DNA of 7,791 nt from positions 1-7,791 of the forward strand of contig CANHXV010000092.1 in NCBI GenBank assembly GCA_947464665.1, written 5' to 3'. Positions 1-5,881 of this stretch are shown here, piece after piece (positions within the stretch are counted from its first letter, which is position 1; each line of letters starts with the position of its first letter). A program made the translations under genes and the position numbers. The stretch comes from Comamonadaceae bacterium (lineage in GTDB: Bacteria > Pseudomonadota > Gammaproteobacteria > Burkholderiales > Burkholderiaceae_C). Below the pieces are notes generated by a model. It was not told where the DNA came from and ran no database searches. It saw only the letters and a list, made by a program, of their open reading frames with translations.

Positions 1-716
1 AATGGGGCCGTCATGCAGCACATCAATTGCCAGCCCTTGAAGCCTTGCTGAAGCCACTGCAAATCATTTCCTTTAAAAAACGTGATCGTTTAGAAGACTT
101 GATAGCGACGCGCGTTGAATTTTTAACAGTGTATCAAAACGCTGCATATGCCAAACACTACGAAAATTTTGTTTTAAAAGTCAAAACCAAAGAAAGCAAT
201 CTAAATTCAAGCTTGCTGACAGAAACAGTGGCGCGTCAATTGTTCAAATTGATGGCTTACAAAGACGAGTACGAAGTTGCACGCTTACACACAGATAAAC
301 AGTTCTTAGAACGCGTTAAAACCCAGTTTGAAGGCGATTTCAAGGTTTTCTACCACCTAGCCCCACCCCTCCTTGCCAAACGCAATGAGAAGGGCCAGTT
401 GATCAAACAAAAAATGAGCCCCCATATGGGGCTGGTTTTCAGGCTCTTAGCTCAATTTAAATTTTTACGCGGGACCGCCTTGGATATTTTTGGTCGTACA
501 GAAGAACGCCAAACAGAACGTGCGCTGATTCAAGAGTACAAAGATGCCATCGATGAATTACTGGGTTCTTTGAATTCAGAAAACCTTGCCTTGGCGGTCA
601 AAATGGCCAATGTGCCTGAACAGATCAAAGGATTTGGTCATGTGAAAGAAAAACATTTGGCTGCGGTGATGGTTCAGTGGCAAAACTGCATGGATGCGTA
701 CAGAAAAGCCATTTAA
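1..716 (+). CDS. Indolepyruvate ferredoxin oxidoreductase, C-terminal part (5' end outside window)
   Basis: This is the C-terminal tail of a fused, single-chain indolepyruvate ferredoxin oxidoreductase. The family oxidatively decarboxylates aryl-pyruvates to aryl-acetyl-CoA, passing electrons to ferredoxin, in the cytoplasm. The reading frame is open from base 3 and begins W-G-R-H-A-A-H-Q-L-P before any start codon, so the gene enters from the left edge; about 237 codons of a protein usually near 1,150-1,200 residues are visible. Recognition rests on the tail domain (DUF6537-like): a YKDEYEVARLHT stretch, then FYHLAPPLLAKR, SPHMGLVFRLLAQFKFLRGT, and a closing V-P-E-Q-I-K-G-F-G-H-V-K motif. 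The thiamine-diphosphate and iron-sulfur domains lie upstream and cannot be checked. The gene is followed by a terminator and meets the pirin gene tail to tail. It is clearly more AT-rich than the right half of the window. Confidence 0.88.
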   Translation, partial: WGRHAAHQLPALEALLKPLQIISFKKRDRLEDLIATRVEFLTVYQNAAYAKHYENFVLKVKTKESNLNSSLLTETVARQLFKLMAYKDEYEVARLHTDKQFLERVKTQFEGDFKVFYHLAPPLLAKRNEKGQLIKQKMSPHMGLVFRLLAQFKFLRGTALDIFGRTEERQTERALIQEYKDAIDELLGSLNSENLALAVKMANVPEQIKGFGHVKEKHLAAVMVQWQNCMDAYRKAI

Positions 717-785
717 TTTGAATTTCGACTTTGACTTTGTATTCTTCTTTTATAAAGATTAATACATAGTAGTAGTAGATAAGAA

Positions 786-820
786 GAGGCTTGTTCTGTG
801 GACAAGTCTCTTTTTTCTTT
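786..820 (+). terminator. Rho-independent terminator of the indolepyruvate oxidoreductase gene
   Basis: GAGGCTTGT (786-794) pairs with ACAAGTCTC (802-810) in a 9-bp stem with one G-U wobble and a 7-nt loop, followed directly by TTTTTTCTTT (811-820). It begins 70 nt after the stop codon of the upstream gene. Read on the minus strand the hairpin is followed by a shorter TTCTT run, so it could also act weakly on pirin transcripts arriving from the right. Confidence 0.85.
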
Positions 821-838
821 ATAGATCAATGAATTGAG

Positions 839-890
839 TCATTTTGAAAGATGTGCACGGCCCTGCTTCTGAGCTGTCACTTCAAAATGA
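839..890. repeat. Inverted repeat forming a long imperfect hairpin
   Basis: TCATTTTGAA (839-848) and TTCAAAATGA (881-890) are perfect 10-bp inverted copies. The 32-nt interior can also pair: GTG 853-855 with CAC 878-880, and ACGGC 857-861 with GCTGT 873-877 (one G-U), leaving an 11-nt loop. No T tract follows on either strand, so it is not a standard terminator. It could be an operator, an RNA processing site or part of a small RNA; its role is unknown. Confidence 0.6.
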
Positions 891-914
891 ACAACTTTAG
901 AAATAGAAAAAATG

Positions 915-951
915 TGTGGATAACCCTGTAGTTATCCCAAAACTATCCACA
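915..951. promoter_or_regulatory. Cluster of DnaA-box-like sites
   Basis: TGTGGATAA at 915-923 is a perfect DnaA box (TTATCCACA) on the minus strand. CTATCCACA at 943-951 on the plus strand differs at one base, and TTATCCCAA at 932-940 differs at two. The first two sites face each other, and GGATAAC/GTTATCC (918-924 and 931-937) forms a 7-bp inverted repeat between them. Three sites in 37 bp of AT-rich non-coding DNA, on the same side of the chromosome as mnmG and two parS sites, suggest DnaA binding. Too few sites are present to call an origin; a DnaA-titration or regulatory site is equally possible. Confidence 0.5.
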
Positions 952-1013
952 TATTTGTGCGTTGACAAATTGTTTCTGTTCATGGCTTGATACCTGAGAT
1001 TTCAAAACCAAAG

Positions 1014-1895
1014 TCAGCCACTGAAAAGACCTGCCCTGAAATCATCAACAGCTTGAATCAATTCATCGCGTGTATTCATGACAAAAGGTCCGTATTGAGC
1101 AATCGGTTCGTTCAGGGGCTGCCCCGCAATCAAAAGAACTTTGGCACCAGGTGAACCTTCAATCAAAACGCCATTTCCTTCGTTTTGAAGGATGGCCATT
1201 GAGCGTAAATTCACGGTGGTTTTTTCTTCGCCACTGATCACACTGACATGGCCTCGGTAAACAAACAAGAATGCGTTGTGAAGGGCGTTCAATGCTTGTT
1301 GAAAGCATTTTTCTTCTTCAAAATGAATGTCCAAATAAAGCGGGCTGGTGGGAAACAACGCCGCCGGTCTTAGAACGGCACCCTGTACACCTTGTGATTC
1401 ACCGGCAATGACCCGAACCTTGATGGACTCATGGGGCTGATATTCTGGTATTCCATGACTTTGAATATCTTCGTAAGCAGGGGGACACATTTTTTGAAAG
1501 GAAGGCAAGTTCAACCACAGCTGGAACCCTTCCATCACACCTTCTTCTTGCTCGGGCATTTCACTGTGAACAACACCCCTGCCAGCAGTCATCCATTGAA
1601 CTCCCCCATTTTGCAAGAGGCCTTCGTGGCCTGCACTGTCTTTGTGCCTCATTCTTCCAGCAATCATGTAGGTGACGGTTTCAAATCCACGGTGGGGATG
1701 ATCTGGAAAACCACCACCATAGTCATTGGGATCATCACTGCCAAAGTTATCGAGCATCAAGAAGGGATCGAGCCTTCGTTGGTGAGTTTGTGTCAAAACC
1801 CGTGTGAGTTTGACACCATCGCCGTCTCGAGTGGCTTGGCCTGTCACTTGTTGTTCAATGCGACGACCTTGAAAGGGTATTTTGCTGGAGGTCAT
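1014..1895 (-). CDS. Pirin family protein (cupin metalloprotein, quercetinase-like)
   Basis: A 293-residue pirin. The N-terminal cupin domain carries FPDHPHRGFETVTYM around residues 63-77, with the predicted iron ligands H66, H68, H110 and E112 in the spacing of human pirin (H56, H58, H101, E103). The motif GGVQWMTAGRGVVHSEMP (98-114) is a family hallmark, and the C-terminal cupin spans about 175-290 and includes AGQPLNEPIAQYGPFVMNT. Bacterial pirins include quercetin dioxygenases and redox-sensitive regulators; the sequence does not say which this is. The start at 1895 (MTSSKIPFQGRRIEQQ) was chosen because it leaves a normal pirin N-terminus; the frame stays open to 2036, but that extension would run into the divergent hemerythrin gene and looks non-coding. 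No clear Shine-Dalgarno sequence precedes the ATG. An FNR-type box lies 25 bp upstream of the start. Confidence 0.92.
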   Translation of the reverse strand: MTSSKIPFQGRRIEQQVTGQATRDGDGVKLTRVLTQTHQRRLDPFLMLDNFGSDDPNDYGGGFPDHPHRGFETVTYMIAGRMRHKDSAGHEGLLQNGGVQWMTAGRGVVHSEMPEQEEGVMEGFQLWLNLPSFQKMCPPAYEDIQSHGIPEYQPHESIKVRVIAGESQGVQGAVLRPAALFPTSPLYLDIHFEEEKCFQQALNALHNAFLFVYRGHVSVISGEEKTTVNLRSMAILQNEGNGVLIEGSPGAKVLLIAGQPLNEPIAQYGPFVMNTRDELIQAVDDFRAGLFSG

Positions 1896-1919
1896 GGTTT
1901 GTGATTTTGCATGGTTTTC

Positions 1920-1933
1920 TTGATCTAAATCAT
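1920..1933. promoter_or_regulatory. Candidate FNR/Anr-type operator
   Basis: TTGAT-CTAA-ATCAT matches the FNR/Anr/Dnr consensus TTGAT-N4-ATCAA at 9 of 10 fixed positions. It lies in the 73-bp divergent region between pirin and the hemerythrin gene. Its centre (1926.5) is 42.5 bp from the hemerythrin ATG and 31.5 bp from the pirin ATG. It overlaps the candidate -35 of the hemerythrin promoter, a geometry that suits repression more than classic activation at -41.5. The link to an oxygen- or NO-binding diiron protein makes oxygen control plausible, but this is inference. Confidence 0.5.
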
Positions 1934-1948
1934 TTCCTGAATTATTAA
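1920..1948 (+). promoter_or_regulatory. Candidate promoter of the hemerythrin gene
   Basis: TTGATC (1920-1925, 4 of 6) and TATTAA (1943-1948, 4 of 6) are separated by exactly 17 bp. This predicts a transcript start near 1955 with a leader of about 14 nt and a short GAGG ribosome-binding sequence at 1962-1965. Each hexamer is only a moderate match, so confidence is limited. Confidence 0.4.
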
Positions 1949-1968
1949 ATGCATTCAAACTGAGGCAC

Positions 1969-2547
1969 ATGAAAAAAAGAAGCCTGTACATAATTCGGGA
2001 TGAACACGCATCACTTGCAGCCATGCTGCATGCCATGACTCAATTGGTTGAACGCGGGCCCCTTGAAGACGCACAAAAGTTTTTTGAAGTCATGCGCGCC
2101 ATGCTTTTTTACATCGATGAATTTCCTGAACAATTGCATCATCCCAAAGAATCCAACCTGCTGTTTCCAAAGGTGGTTAAAAGAGCGCCAGAAGTGATGG
2201 GCGCCATCGATCGATTGGAAAGAGACCACATGCACAGCGAAAAAGCAGTTCGCGACTTGTTGCATTTGTTGTTGGCGTGGGAGCTTTTAGGCCACACGCG
2301 GCGCGATGCTTTTGTTTCGGCATTGGGGCCCTATGTGTCGACGTACCTAGAACACATGCACCTCGAAGAAAGCATTATTTTGCCTGCGGCAGAATTGGCA
2401 TTGCACGACGAAGACTGGACCGCACTGGATGCCGCTTTTGAGCAAAACGCCGACCCATTGACGGGCAAACATGTGCCTAGGCCGGAGTTTGAAAAGTTGT
2501 TCAGTCGAATTGTTTCAAACGCCCCAGCGCCAATTGGTTTGGGCTAG
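1969..2547 (+). CDS. Hemerythrin HHE cation-binding domain protein
   Basis: A 192-residue, mostly helical cytoplasmic protein with a hemerythrin-like four-helix bundle. The expected diiron ligands are visible: H13 in RDEHASL, H57-x3-E61 in HHPKESN, H87 in RDHMHSE, and H129-x3-E133 in LEHMHLEES. Such proteins bind oxygen or nitric oxide or help repair iron-sulfur centres; there is no fused signalling or DNA-binding domain to narrow the role. The last 40 residues lie beyond the bundle and end in a Pro/Gly-rich tail. The ATG at 1969 follows GAGG at short spacing, and the next Met (codon 19) would lose H13. The gene is divergent from pirin with an FNR-like box between them, and converges on the flavin oxidoreductase with a 43-bp gap in which I see no terminator. 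Confidence 0.9.
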   Translation: MKKRSLYIIRDEHASLAAMLHAMTQLVERGPLEDAQKFFEVMRAMLFYIDEFPEQLHHPKESNLLFPKVVKRAPEVMGAIDRLERDHMHSEKAVRDLLHLLLAWELLGHTRRDAFVSALGPYVSTYLEHMHLEESIILPAAELALHDEDWTALDAAFEQNADPLTGKHVPRPEFEKLFSRIVSNAPAPIGLG

Positions 2548-2590
2548 AGCGGAATCAATTGCGCAACAGCCAGTTCGCCTTGCCGCGTTC

Positions 2591-3706
2591 TTAGAGGCAT
2601 GGGTAGTCGGTATATCCGGCTGCAAGACCGCCATAAAAAGTGCTGCGGTCTGGGGTGTTGTACGGGCCGTTTTGCTTGAGTCGCGCAGCCAAGTCTGGAT
2701 TGGCAATGAAGGCTTTTCCAAACGCAATCAAGTCTGCACCATTGGCAAGAGCTTGATCAGCCAGAGCCTTCTCGTAGCCGTTGTTAAGCATCCAGGCGCC
2801 ATGCCCACCACTTTGCTGATACGACTTCTTCAGCGCCCCGTAGTCAAACGGAGCCGCACCTTGCTGAAAATCGCGGGCAGCGCCCGTCGAGCCTTCTATG
2901 GTGTGCACATAAGCTAAATCTAAAGTGCCAAGGCAGCTGGCCACATGCTCAAACAACGCTTGTGGAGAGCTATCACTTGCGTCGTTGGCCGGTGTGACGG
3001 GTGAAATGCGAATGCCACATCGACCGCCACCTATTTCTTGGCACACGGCAAGCATTACTTCTTTTAAGAGGCGTGTGCGATTTTCAATGCTGCCGCCATA
3101 AGCATCCGTTCGGTGATTGCTGTCGGCCCTTAAAAACTGGTCGATCAAATAGCCGTTGGCCGCGTGCACCTCGATGCCATCAAAGCCGGCGTCAATGGCG
3201 TTTTTTGCAGCGCGCCGATAGTCCGAAACGATGCCTGGTATTTCTGCCAATTCAAGAGCGCGTGGCACCGATGTTGGAACAAAGCTTGCAACGCCGTTCT
3301 CGATAAGCACCGTTTTTGACTTGGCAACAATGGCCGAAGGCCCGACGGGCGCTTCTCCATTGGGCTGAAGGCTAGTGTGTGAGATGCGGCCAACGTGCCA
3401 AAGTTGCACCACAATTTTTCCGCCTTTTGCGTGTACTGCATCTGTGACGGCCTGCCACGCTTTAACTTGTTCTGCTGACCAAATACCAGGCACATCAGCG
3501 TATCCTTGGCCTTGGTGGCTAATGGCCGTTGCTTCGGTGATGATCAGGCCTGCGCCCGTTGCAGGGTTGGCGCGTTGCGCATAGTATTCAGCCATGAGCG
3601 CATTCGCCAGAGCCTTTGGCGCTCGGTTGCGAGTGAGGGGTGCCATCACAATGCGTGAGGCGAGTTGCAGTAGGCCAGCTTGGCAAGGTTCAAATAATTT
3701 TTTCAT
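2591..3706 (-). CDS. Old Yellow Enzyme family FMN oxidoreductase (NemA-like alkene reductase)
   Basis: A 371-residue TIM-barrel flavoenzyme that should use NAD(P)H and FMN to reduce activated alkenes or related electrophiles such as maleimides, enones or nitro compounds. FMN and substrate motifs appear in family order: MAPLTRNRAP (21-30, T25), VQLWHVGRISH (100-110, Q101 and W103), VHAANGYLIDQFL (180-192) with the substrate-anion pair H181 and N184 and proton-donor Y186, YGGSIENRTRLLKEV (203-217), R233, and the phosphate-binding region ADLIAFGKAFIANPDL (324-339). The C-terminus FYGG..AGYTDYP is typical of NemA-type members. The pair H-N resembles yeast OYE1 rather than the H-H of PETN reductase. 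The start at 3706 gives the canonical MKKLFEP beginning; an in-frame ATG at 3718 is possible. No Shine-Dalgarno sequence is seen. The start codon overlaps that of the divergent MFS gene. Confidence 0.92.
   Translation of the reverse strand: MKKLFEPCQAGLLQLASRIVMAPLTRNRAPKALANALMAEYYAQRANPATGAGLIITEATAISHQGQGYADVPGIWSAEQVKAWQAVTDAVHAKGGKIVVQLWHVGRISHTSLQPNGEAPVGPSAIVAKSKTVLIENGVASFVPTSVPRALELAEIPGIVSDYRRAAKNAIDAGFDGIEVHAANGYLIDQFLRADSNHRTDAYGGSIENRTRLLKEVMLAVCQEIGGGRCGIRISPVTPANDASDSSPQALFEHVASCLGTLDLAYVHTIEGSTGAARDFQQGAAPFDYGALKKSYQQSGGHGAWMLNNGYEKALADQALANGADLIAFGKAFIANPDLAARLKQNGPYNTPDRSTFYGGLAAGYTDYPCL
3693..3698 (+). promoter_or_regulatory. Possible -10 element for the MFS gene
   Basis: AATAAT matches TATAAT at 5 of 6 bases and ends 6 nt before the ATG at 3705. 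There is no good -35 at 16-18 bp. If used, transcription would begin at or beside the start codon, giving a leaderless mRNA, which would agree with the lack of a Shine-Dalgarno sequence. Weak evidence. Confidence 0.2.
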
Positions 3707-4931
3707 GACGCAAAGCATAAGGTTTTCGACAGCGCTCTGGTTGGCAATTTGCATTTCCATGGCGGCCGCCGTTTCGCTTGGCATGACCCGCTTTGCTTAT
3801 GCATTGTTATTGCCTCCCATGCGCGAAGATCTGTCTTGGACCTACACCATAGCAGGCAGCATGAACACGTTCAATGCGGTGGGGTATTTGATCGGCGCCT
3901 TGATCACGCCCCGCATGTTGAGCCGCTGGGGTGCCGTGCATGTTTTGGTTGGCGGCGCCTTGATCTCTTCATTGTTGATGGCGCTCACCGGGTTTTTTTC
4001 TGAAACACCCATTCTCTTGCTTCAGCGTTTGCTGGCGGGCATGGTCAGTGCCGCGGTATTCGTCGCCGGTGGCTTGTTGGCTGCCAGGCTTGGGGCGCAC
4101 CTGCCCCTGCAGTCGGGTTTGATGTTGGGGCTTTATTATGGTGGTACAGGTTGGGGCATTGTGCTGTCTGCTCTTCTCGTTCCTGTTGCGCTGTTGGCCG
4201 CGACGGAGCAAGCGTTCGCTCATCCATGGGCTTGGGCTTGGTGGGTGTTGGCGCTAGCGTGTTTGTTCATGACGCTTGTGTTGTTCATTATTCGTTTGCC
4301 AATGAAAAATTGGACGGCCGAGTTGAAGACTTCCACACCGAATGACACCCTATCCAAGCACCAAGCCGCTCACATGCATTGGCCTGACTGGGTGTTTGGG
4401 CTGGCAGGCTACGGCCTGTTTGGTGTGGGCTACATTGGTTACATGACTTTCGTGGTGGCCTTGTTGCGCGAGCAAGGCGCAAGCGCATCAGACATTACTT
4501 TGTTTTATGCCATGTTAGGCCTCGCGGTGGTGGCCTCTTCCAGGGTTTGGGCGGGTTTGTTGAATCGATACCGTGGCGGCCAGTCCCTGGCGATTCTGAA
4601 CGCGTTGCTCAGTTTGGCGACACTCATCCCGGCCATCTCATCTTCTTGGCCCATGATGCTTGTGTCGGGTGTGTTGTTTGGGGGTGTTTTTTTGTCGGTG
4701 GTTGCCTCCACCACGGCCATGGTGAAACACAACCTGGTGCCTTCACAGTGGGCGGCGGGCATCAGTATTTTCACGGTGATCTTTGCCGTAGGGCAAATCA
4801 TTGGACCCACTATGGTGGGCTGGATTGCCGATGGCCCAGGAGGGCTTCAGCGTGGCCTTATTTTCTCTGCAGCAGCTTTGTTGATGGGGGCAGTGTTGGC
4901 TTGGCAGCAAAACCCTGTCCAGCAAAGTTGA
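3705..4931 (+). CDS. MFS transporter, YbfB/YjiJ type
   Basis: A 408-residue inner-membrane transporter with 12 predicted helices, roughly at 10-28, 48-68, 76-97, 102-125, 135-165, 176-197, 228-252, 262-285, 293-312, 316-338, 350-373 and 382-401, and a hydrophilic central loop at 199-226. The N-terminal signature GMTRFAYALLLPPMREDLSW (26-45), followed by a G-Y-L-I-G-A-L helix, is typical of the YbfB/YjiJ group of the major facilitator superfamily, whose substrates are largely unknown. The frame is open further upstream to 3594, but that part is antisense to the oxidoreductase and not membrane-like, so the ATG at 3705, a few residues before helix 1, was chosen. No Shine-Dalgarno sequence is seen. 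The gene is head to head with the ene-reductase, so the pair may share a stimulus, for example export of a compound the reductase modifies (inference). It converges on the aldolase-like gene with a 7-bp gap. Confidence 0.9.
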   Translation: MTQSIRFSTALWLAICISMAAAVSLGMTRFAYALLLPPMREDLSWTYTIAGSMNTFNAVGYLIGALITPRMLSRWGAVHVLVGGALISSLLMALTGFFSETPILLLQRLLAGMVSAAVFVAGGLLAARLGAHLPLQSGLMLGLYYGGTGWGIVLSALLVPVALLAATEQAFAHPWAWAWWVLALACLFMTLVLFIIRLPMKNWTAELKTSTPNDTLSKHQAAHMHWPDWVFGLAGYGLFGVGYIGYMTFVVALLREQGASASDITLFYAMLGLAVVASSRVWAGLLNRYRGGQSLAILNALLSLATLIPAISSSWPMMLVSGVLFGGVFLSVVASTTAMVKHNLVPSQWAAGISIFTVIFAVGQIIGPTMVGWIADGPGGLQRGLIFSAAALLMGAVLAWQQNPVQQS

Positions 4932-4938
4932 AGGTGCT

Positions 4939-5724
4939 TCAGACGTCGTAACCAGGGTTTTCGCGACTGAGTTTGCGCAATAAAGAGGGCCAAACAAAAG
5001 GGCCACCCAAGCCGCCGGTTTGAACTTTCATCACGTGTGCAATGCCATTCAAAATTTCAGGGTTGACCGGCGTGAGGTCGATAGCGCCGCGCTGACCTGC
5101 AAGTGCATCGACTTGAATGCGGCAGGTGTTTTCAAATGTGTACATGCTCAAAAAAGCATCGGCAATGGTTTTGCCAACAGTGAGCAATCCATGGTTGCGC
5201 AGCATTAGAAAGTTGGCCTCTCCCAAGTCTGTTTGTAGGCGCGCCTTTTCTTCGTCGCGAATGGCAACGCCCTCGTAATCGTGATAGGCCAACGAAGCCA
5301 GCACAAAGGTGCTTTGCTGACTGATGGGCAATACGCCTTGTTTTTGCGCACTCACAGCTACACCAGATCGGGTGTGTGTGTGAAGCACACAAACTGCGTC
5401 TGGGCGCGCCTCATGAATGGCGCTGTGAATGACGAAGCCGGCGGGGTTCACCGGATAGGGGTTCTCTGCATCGAGTTTATTGCAATGCATGTCAATCTTC
5501 ACCAGGCTTGACGCGGTGATTTCATCAAACATCAAGCCATACGGGTTGATTAAAAAATGATGCTCATTACCGCACACCGAGGCGGGCAATTTGGCACTGA
5601 TGTGGGTGAAAACCAAATCGCTCCAGCCATACAAAGCAACCAAGCGGTAACAGGCCGCTAAATCTAGGCGAAGCTGCCACTCATCCGGATGACAGGCTTT
5701 TTGATGGGTTTGGGTTGAGCTCAT
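4939..5724 (-). CDS. Class II aldolase/adducin family protein
   Basis: A 261-residue cytoplasmic protein with one class II aldolase/adducin head domain spanning about 15-230. Predicted metal-binding histidines are H115 and H117 in VLHTHTRSG and H178 in MLRNHGLLTVG. The segment GWSDLVFTHISAKLP (33-47) resembles the phosphate-binding loop region of the fold. By alignment with fuculose-1-phosphate aldolase, the catalytic Glu position before the I-H-S-A motif is Gly (G96 in NPAGFVIH). That is characteristic of the bacterial adducin-like subgroup, so classic aldolase activity is doubtful and the substrate is unknown. The start is well fixed by a strong AAAGGAG five bases before the ATG. The gene is divergent from mnmG across 157 bp and convergent with the MFS gene with only 7 bp between stops, so its terminator, if any, must lie inside the neighbour. 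Confidence 0.9.
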   Translation of the reverse strand: MSSTQTHQKACHPDEWQLRLDLAACYRLVALYGWSDLVFTHISAKLPASVCGNEHHFLINPYGLMFDEITASSLVKIDMHCNKLDAENPYPVNPAGFVIHSAIHEARPDAVCVLHTHTRSGVAVSAQKQGVLPISQQSTFVLASLAYHDYEGVAIRDEEKARLQTDLGEANFLMLRNHGLLTVGKTIADAFLSMYTFENTCRIQVDALAGQRGAIDLTPVNPEILNGIAHVMKVQTGGLGGPFVWPSLLRKLSRENPGYDV

Positions 5725-5729
5725 TCAGT

Positions 5730-5736
5730 CTCCTTT
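5730..5736 (-). promoter_or_regulatory. Strong ribosome-binding site of the aldolase-like gene
   Basis: On the minus strand AAAGGAG is followed by ACTGA and then the ATG at 5724. It is by far the best Shine-Dalgarno match in the window and decides this start. Confidence 0.85.
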
Positions 5737-5805
5737 TGGCGCTTGTCACGAGCTTAGCTTCAGACGGTCGCCAGGGCCAGTCGCGCAAGGAACAGCTGAT
5801 GCAGA

Positions 5806-5811
5806 TAAAAT
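5806..5811 (+). promoter_or_regulatory. Possible -10 element upstream of mnmG
   Basis: TAAAAT matches TATAAT at 5 of 6 bases, 70 bp before the mnmG ATG. No convincing -35 lies 16-18 bp upstream. A transcript from here would carry the GC-rich hairpin at 5838-5854 in its leader. Tentative. Confidence 0.25.
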
Positions 5812-5837
5812 CAATCTCCTTGGCCACAGGCCTCTCA

Positions 5838-5854
5838 CGGCGCGAGCAGCGCCG
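5838..5854 (+). repeat. GC-rich hairpin in the mnmG leader
   Basis: CGGCGC (5838-5843) and GCGCCG (5849-5854) form a perfect 6-bp GC stem with a 5-nt GAGCA loop, ending 27 bp before the mnmG start codon. No T tract follows, so it is not an intrinsic terminator; it could affect translation or stability of the mnmG mRNA. Confidence 0.5.
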
Positions 5855-5881
5855 ACCTTACGGTGATGGACTGGTGATTTG

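Larger units (their letters stand above)
717..1013. other. AT-rich intergenic region between convergent genes
   Basis: This 297-bp stretch separates two convergent stop codons and contains no convincing gene. In order it holds a short AT-rich run, four tandem TAG triplets (767-778), a rho-independent terminator (786-820), a 10-bp inverted repeat with a structured interior (839-890), and three DnaA-box-like sites (915-951). A TTGACA hexamer at 962-967 would only fire into the antisense strand of pirin and has no good partner. The density of structure is more than two convergent genes need for termination. Confidence 0.8.

Noticed and set aside
767..778. Four tandem TAG triplets.
   Set aside because: Short microrepeat in AT-rich DNA with no evidence of function.
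853..900. A 15-codon GTG-started mini-ORF in the intergenic region.
   Set aside because: No ribosome-binding site, and it overlaps the inverted repeat; too short to support.
962..967. Perfect TTGACA -35 hexamer on the plus strand.
   Set aside because: No good -10 at 16-18 bp, and it would transcribe only antisense to pirin.
1431..1904. Open reading frame of 157 codons on the plus strand.
   Set aside because: It is wholly antisense to pirin, which has clear family motifs; the translation has no recognisable domain.
1896..2036. N-terminal extension of pirin by 47 codons.
   Set aside because: It would run through the divergent promoter region and 68 bases of the hemerythrin gene, and the added residues do not look like a pirin N-terminus.
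2548..2590. Possible shared terminator between the hemerythrin and oxidoreductase genes.
   Set aside because: The two CAATTG palindromes nearby do not form a stable stem followed by a T tract on either strand.
2471..2917. Open reading frame of 148 codons on the plus strand.
   Set aside because: It overlaps the end of the hemerythrin gene and is antisense to the flavin oxidoreductase; no motif seen.
3707..3784. N-terminal extension of the flavin oxidoreductase by 26 codons.
   Set aside because: MKKLFEP is the usual start of this family, and the extension is antisense to helix 1 of the MFS transporter.
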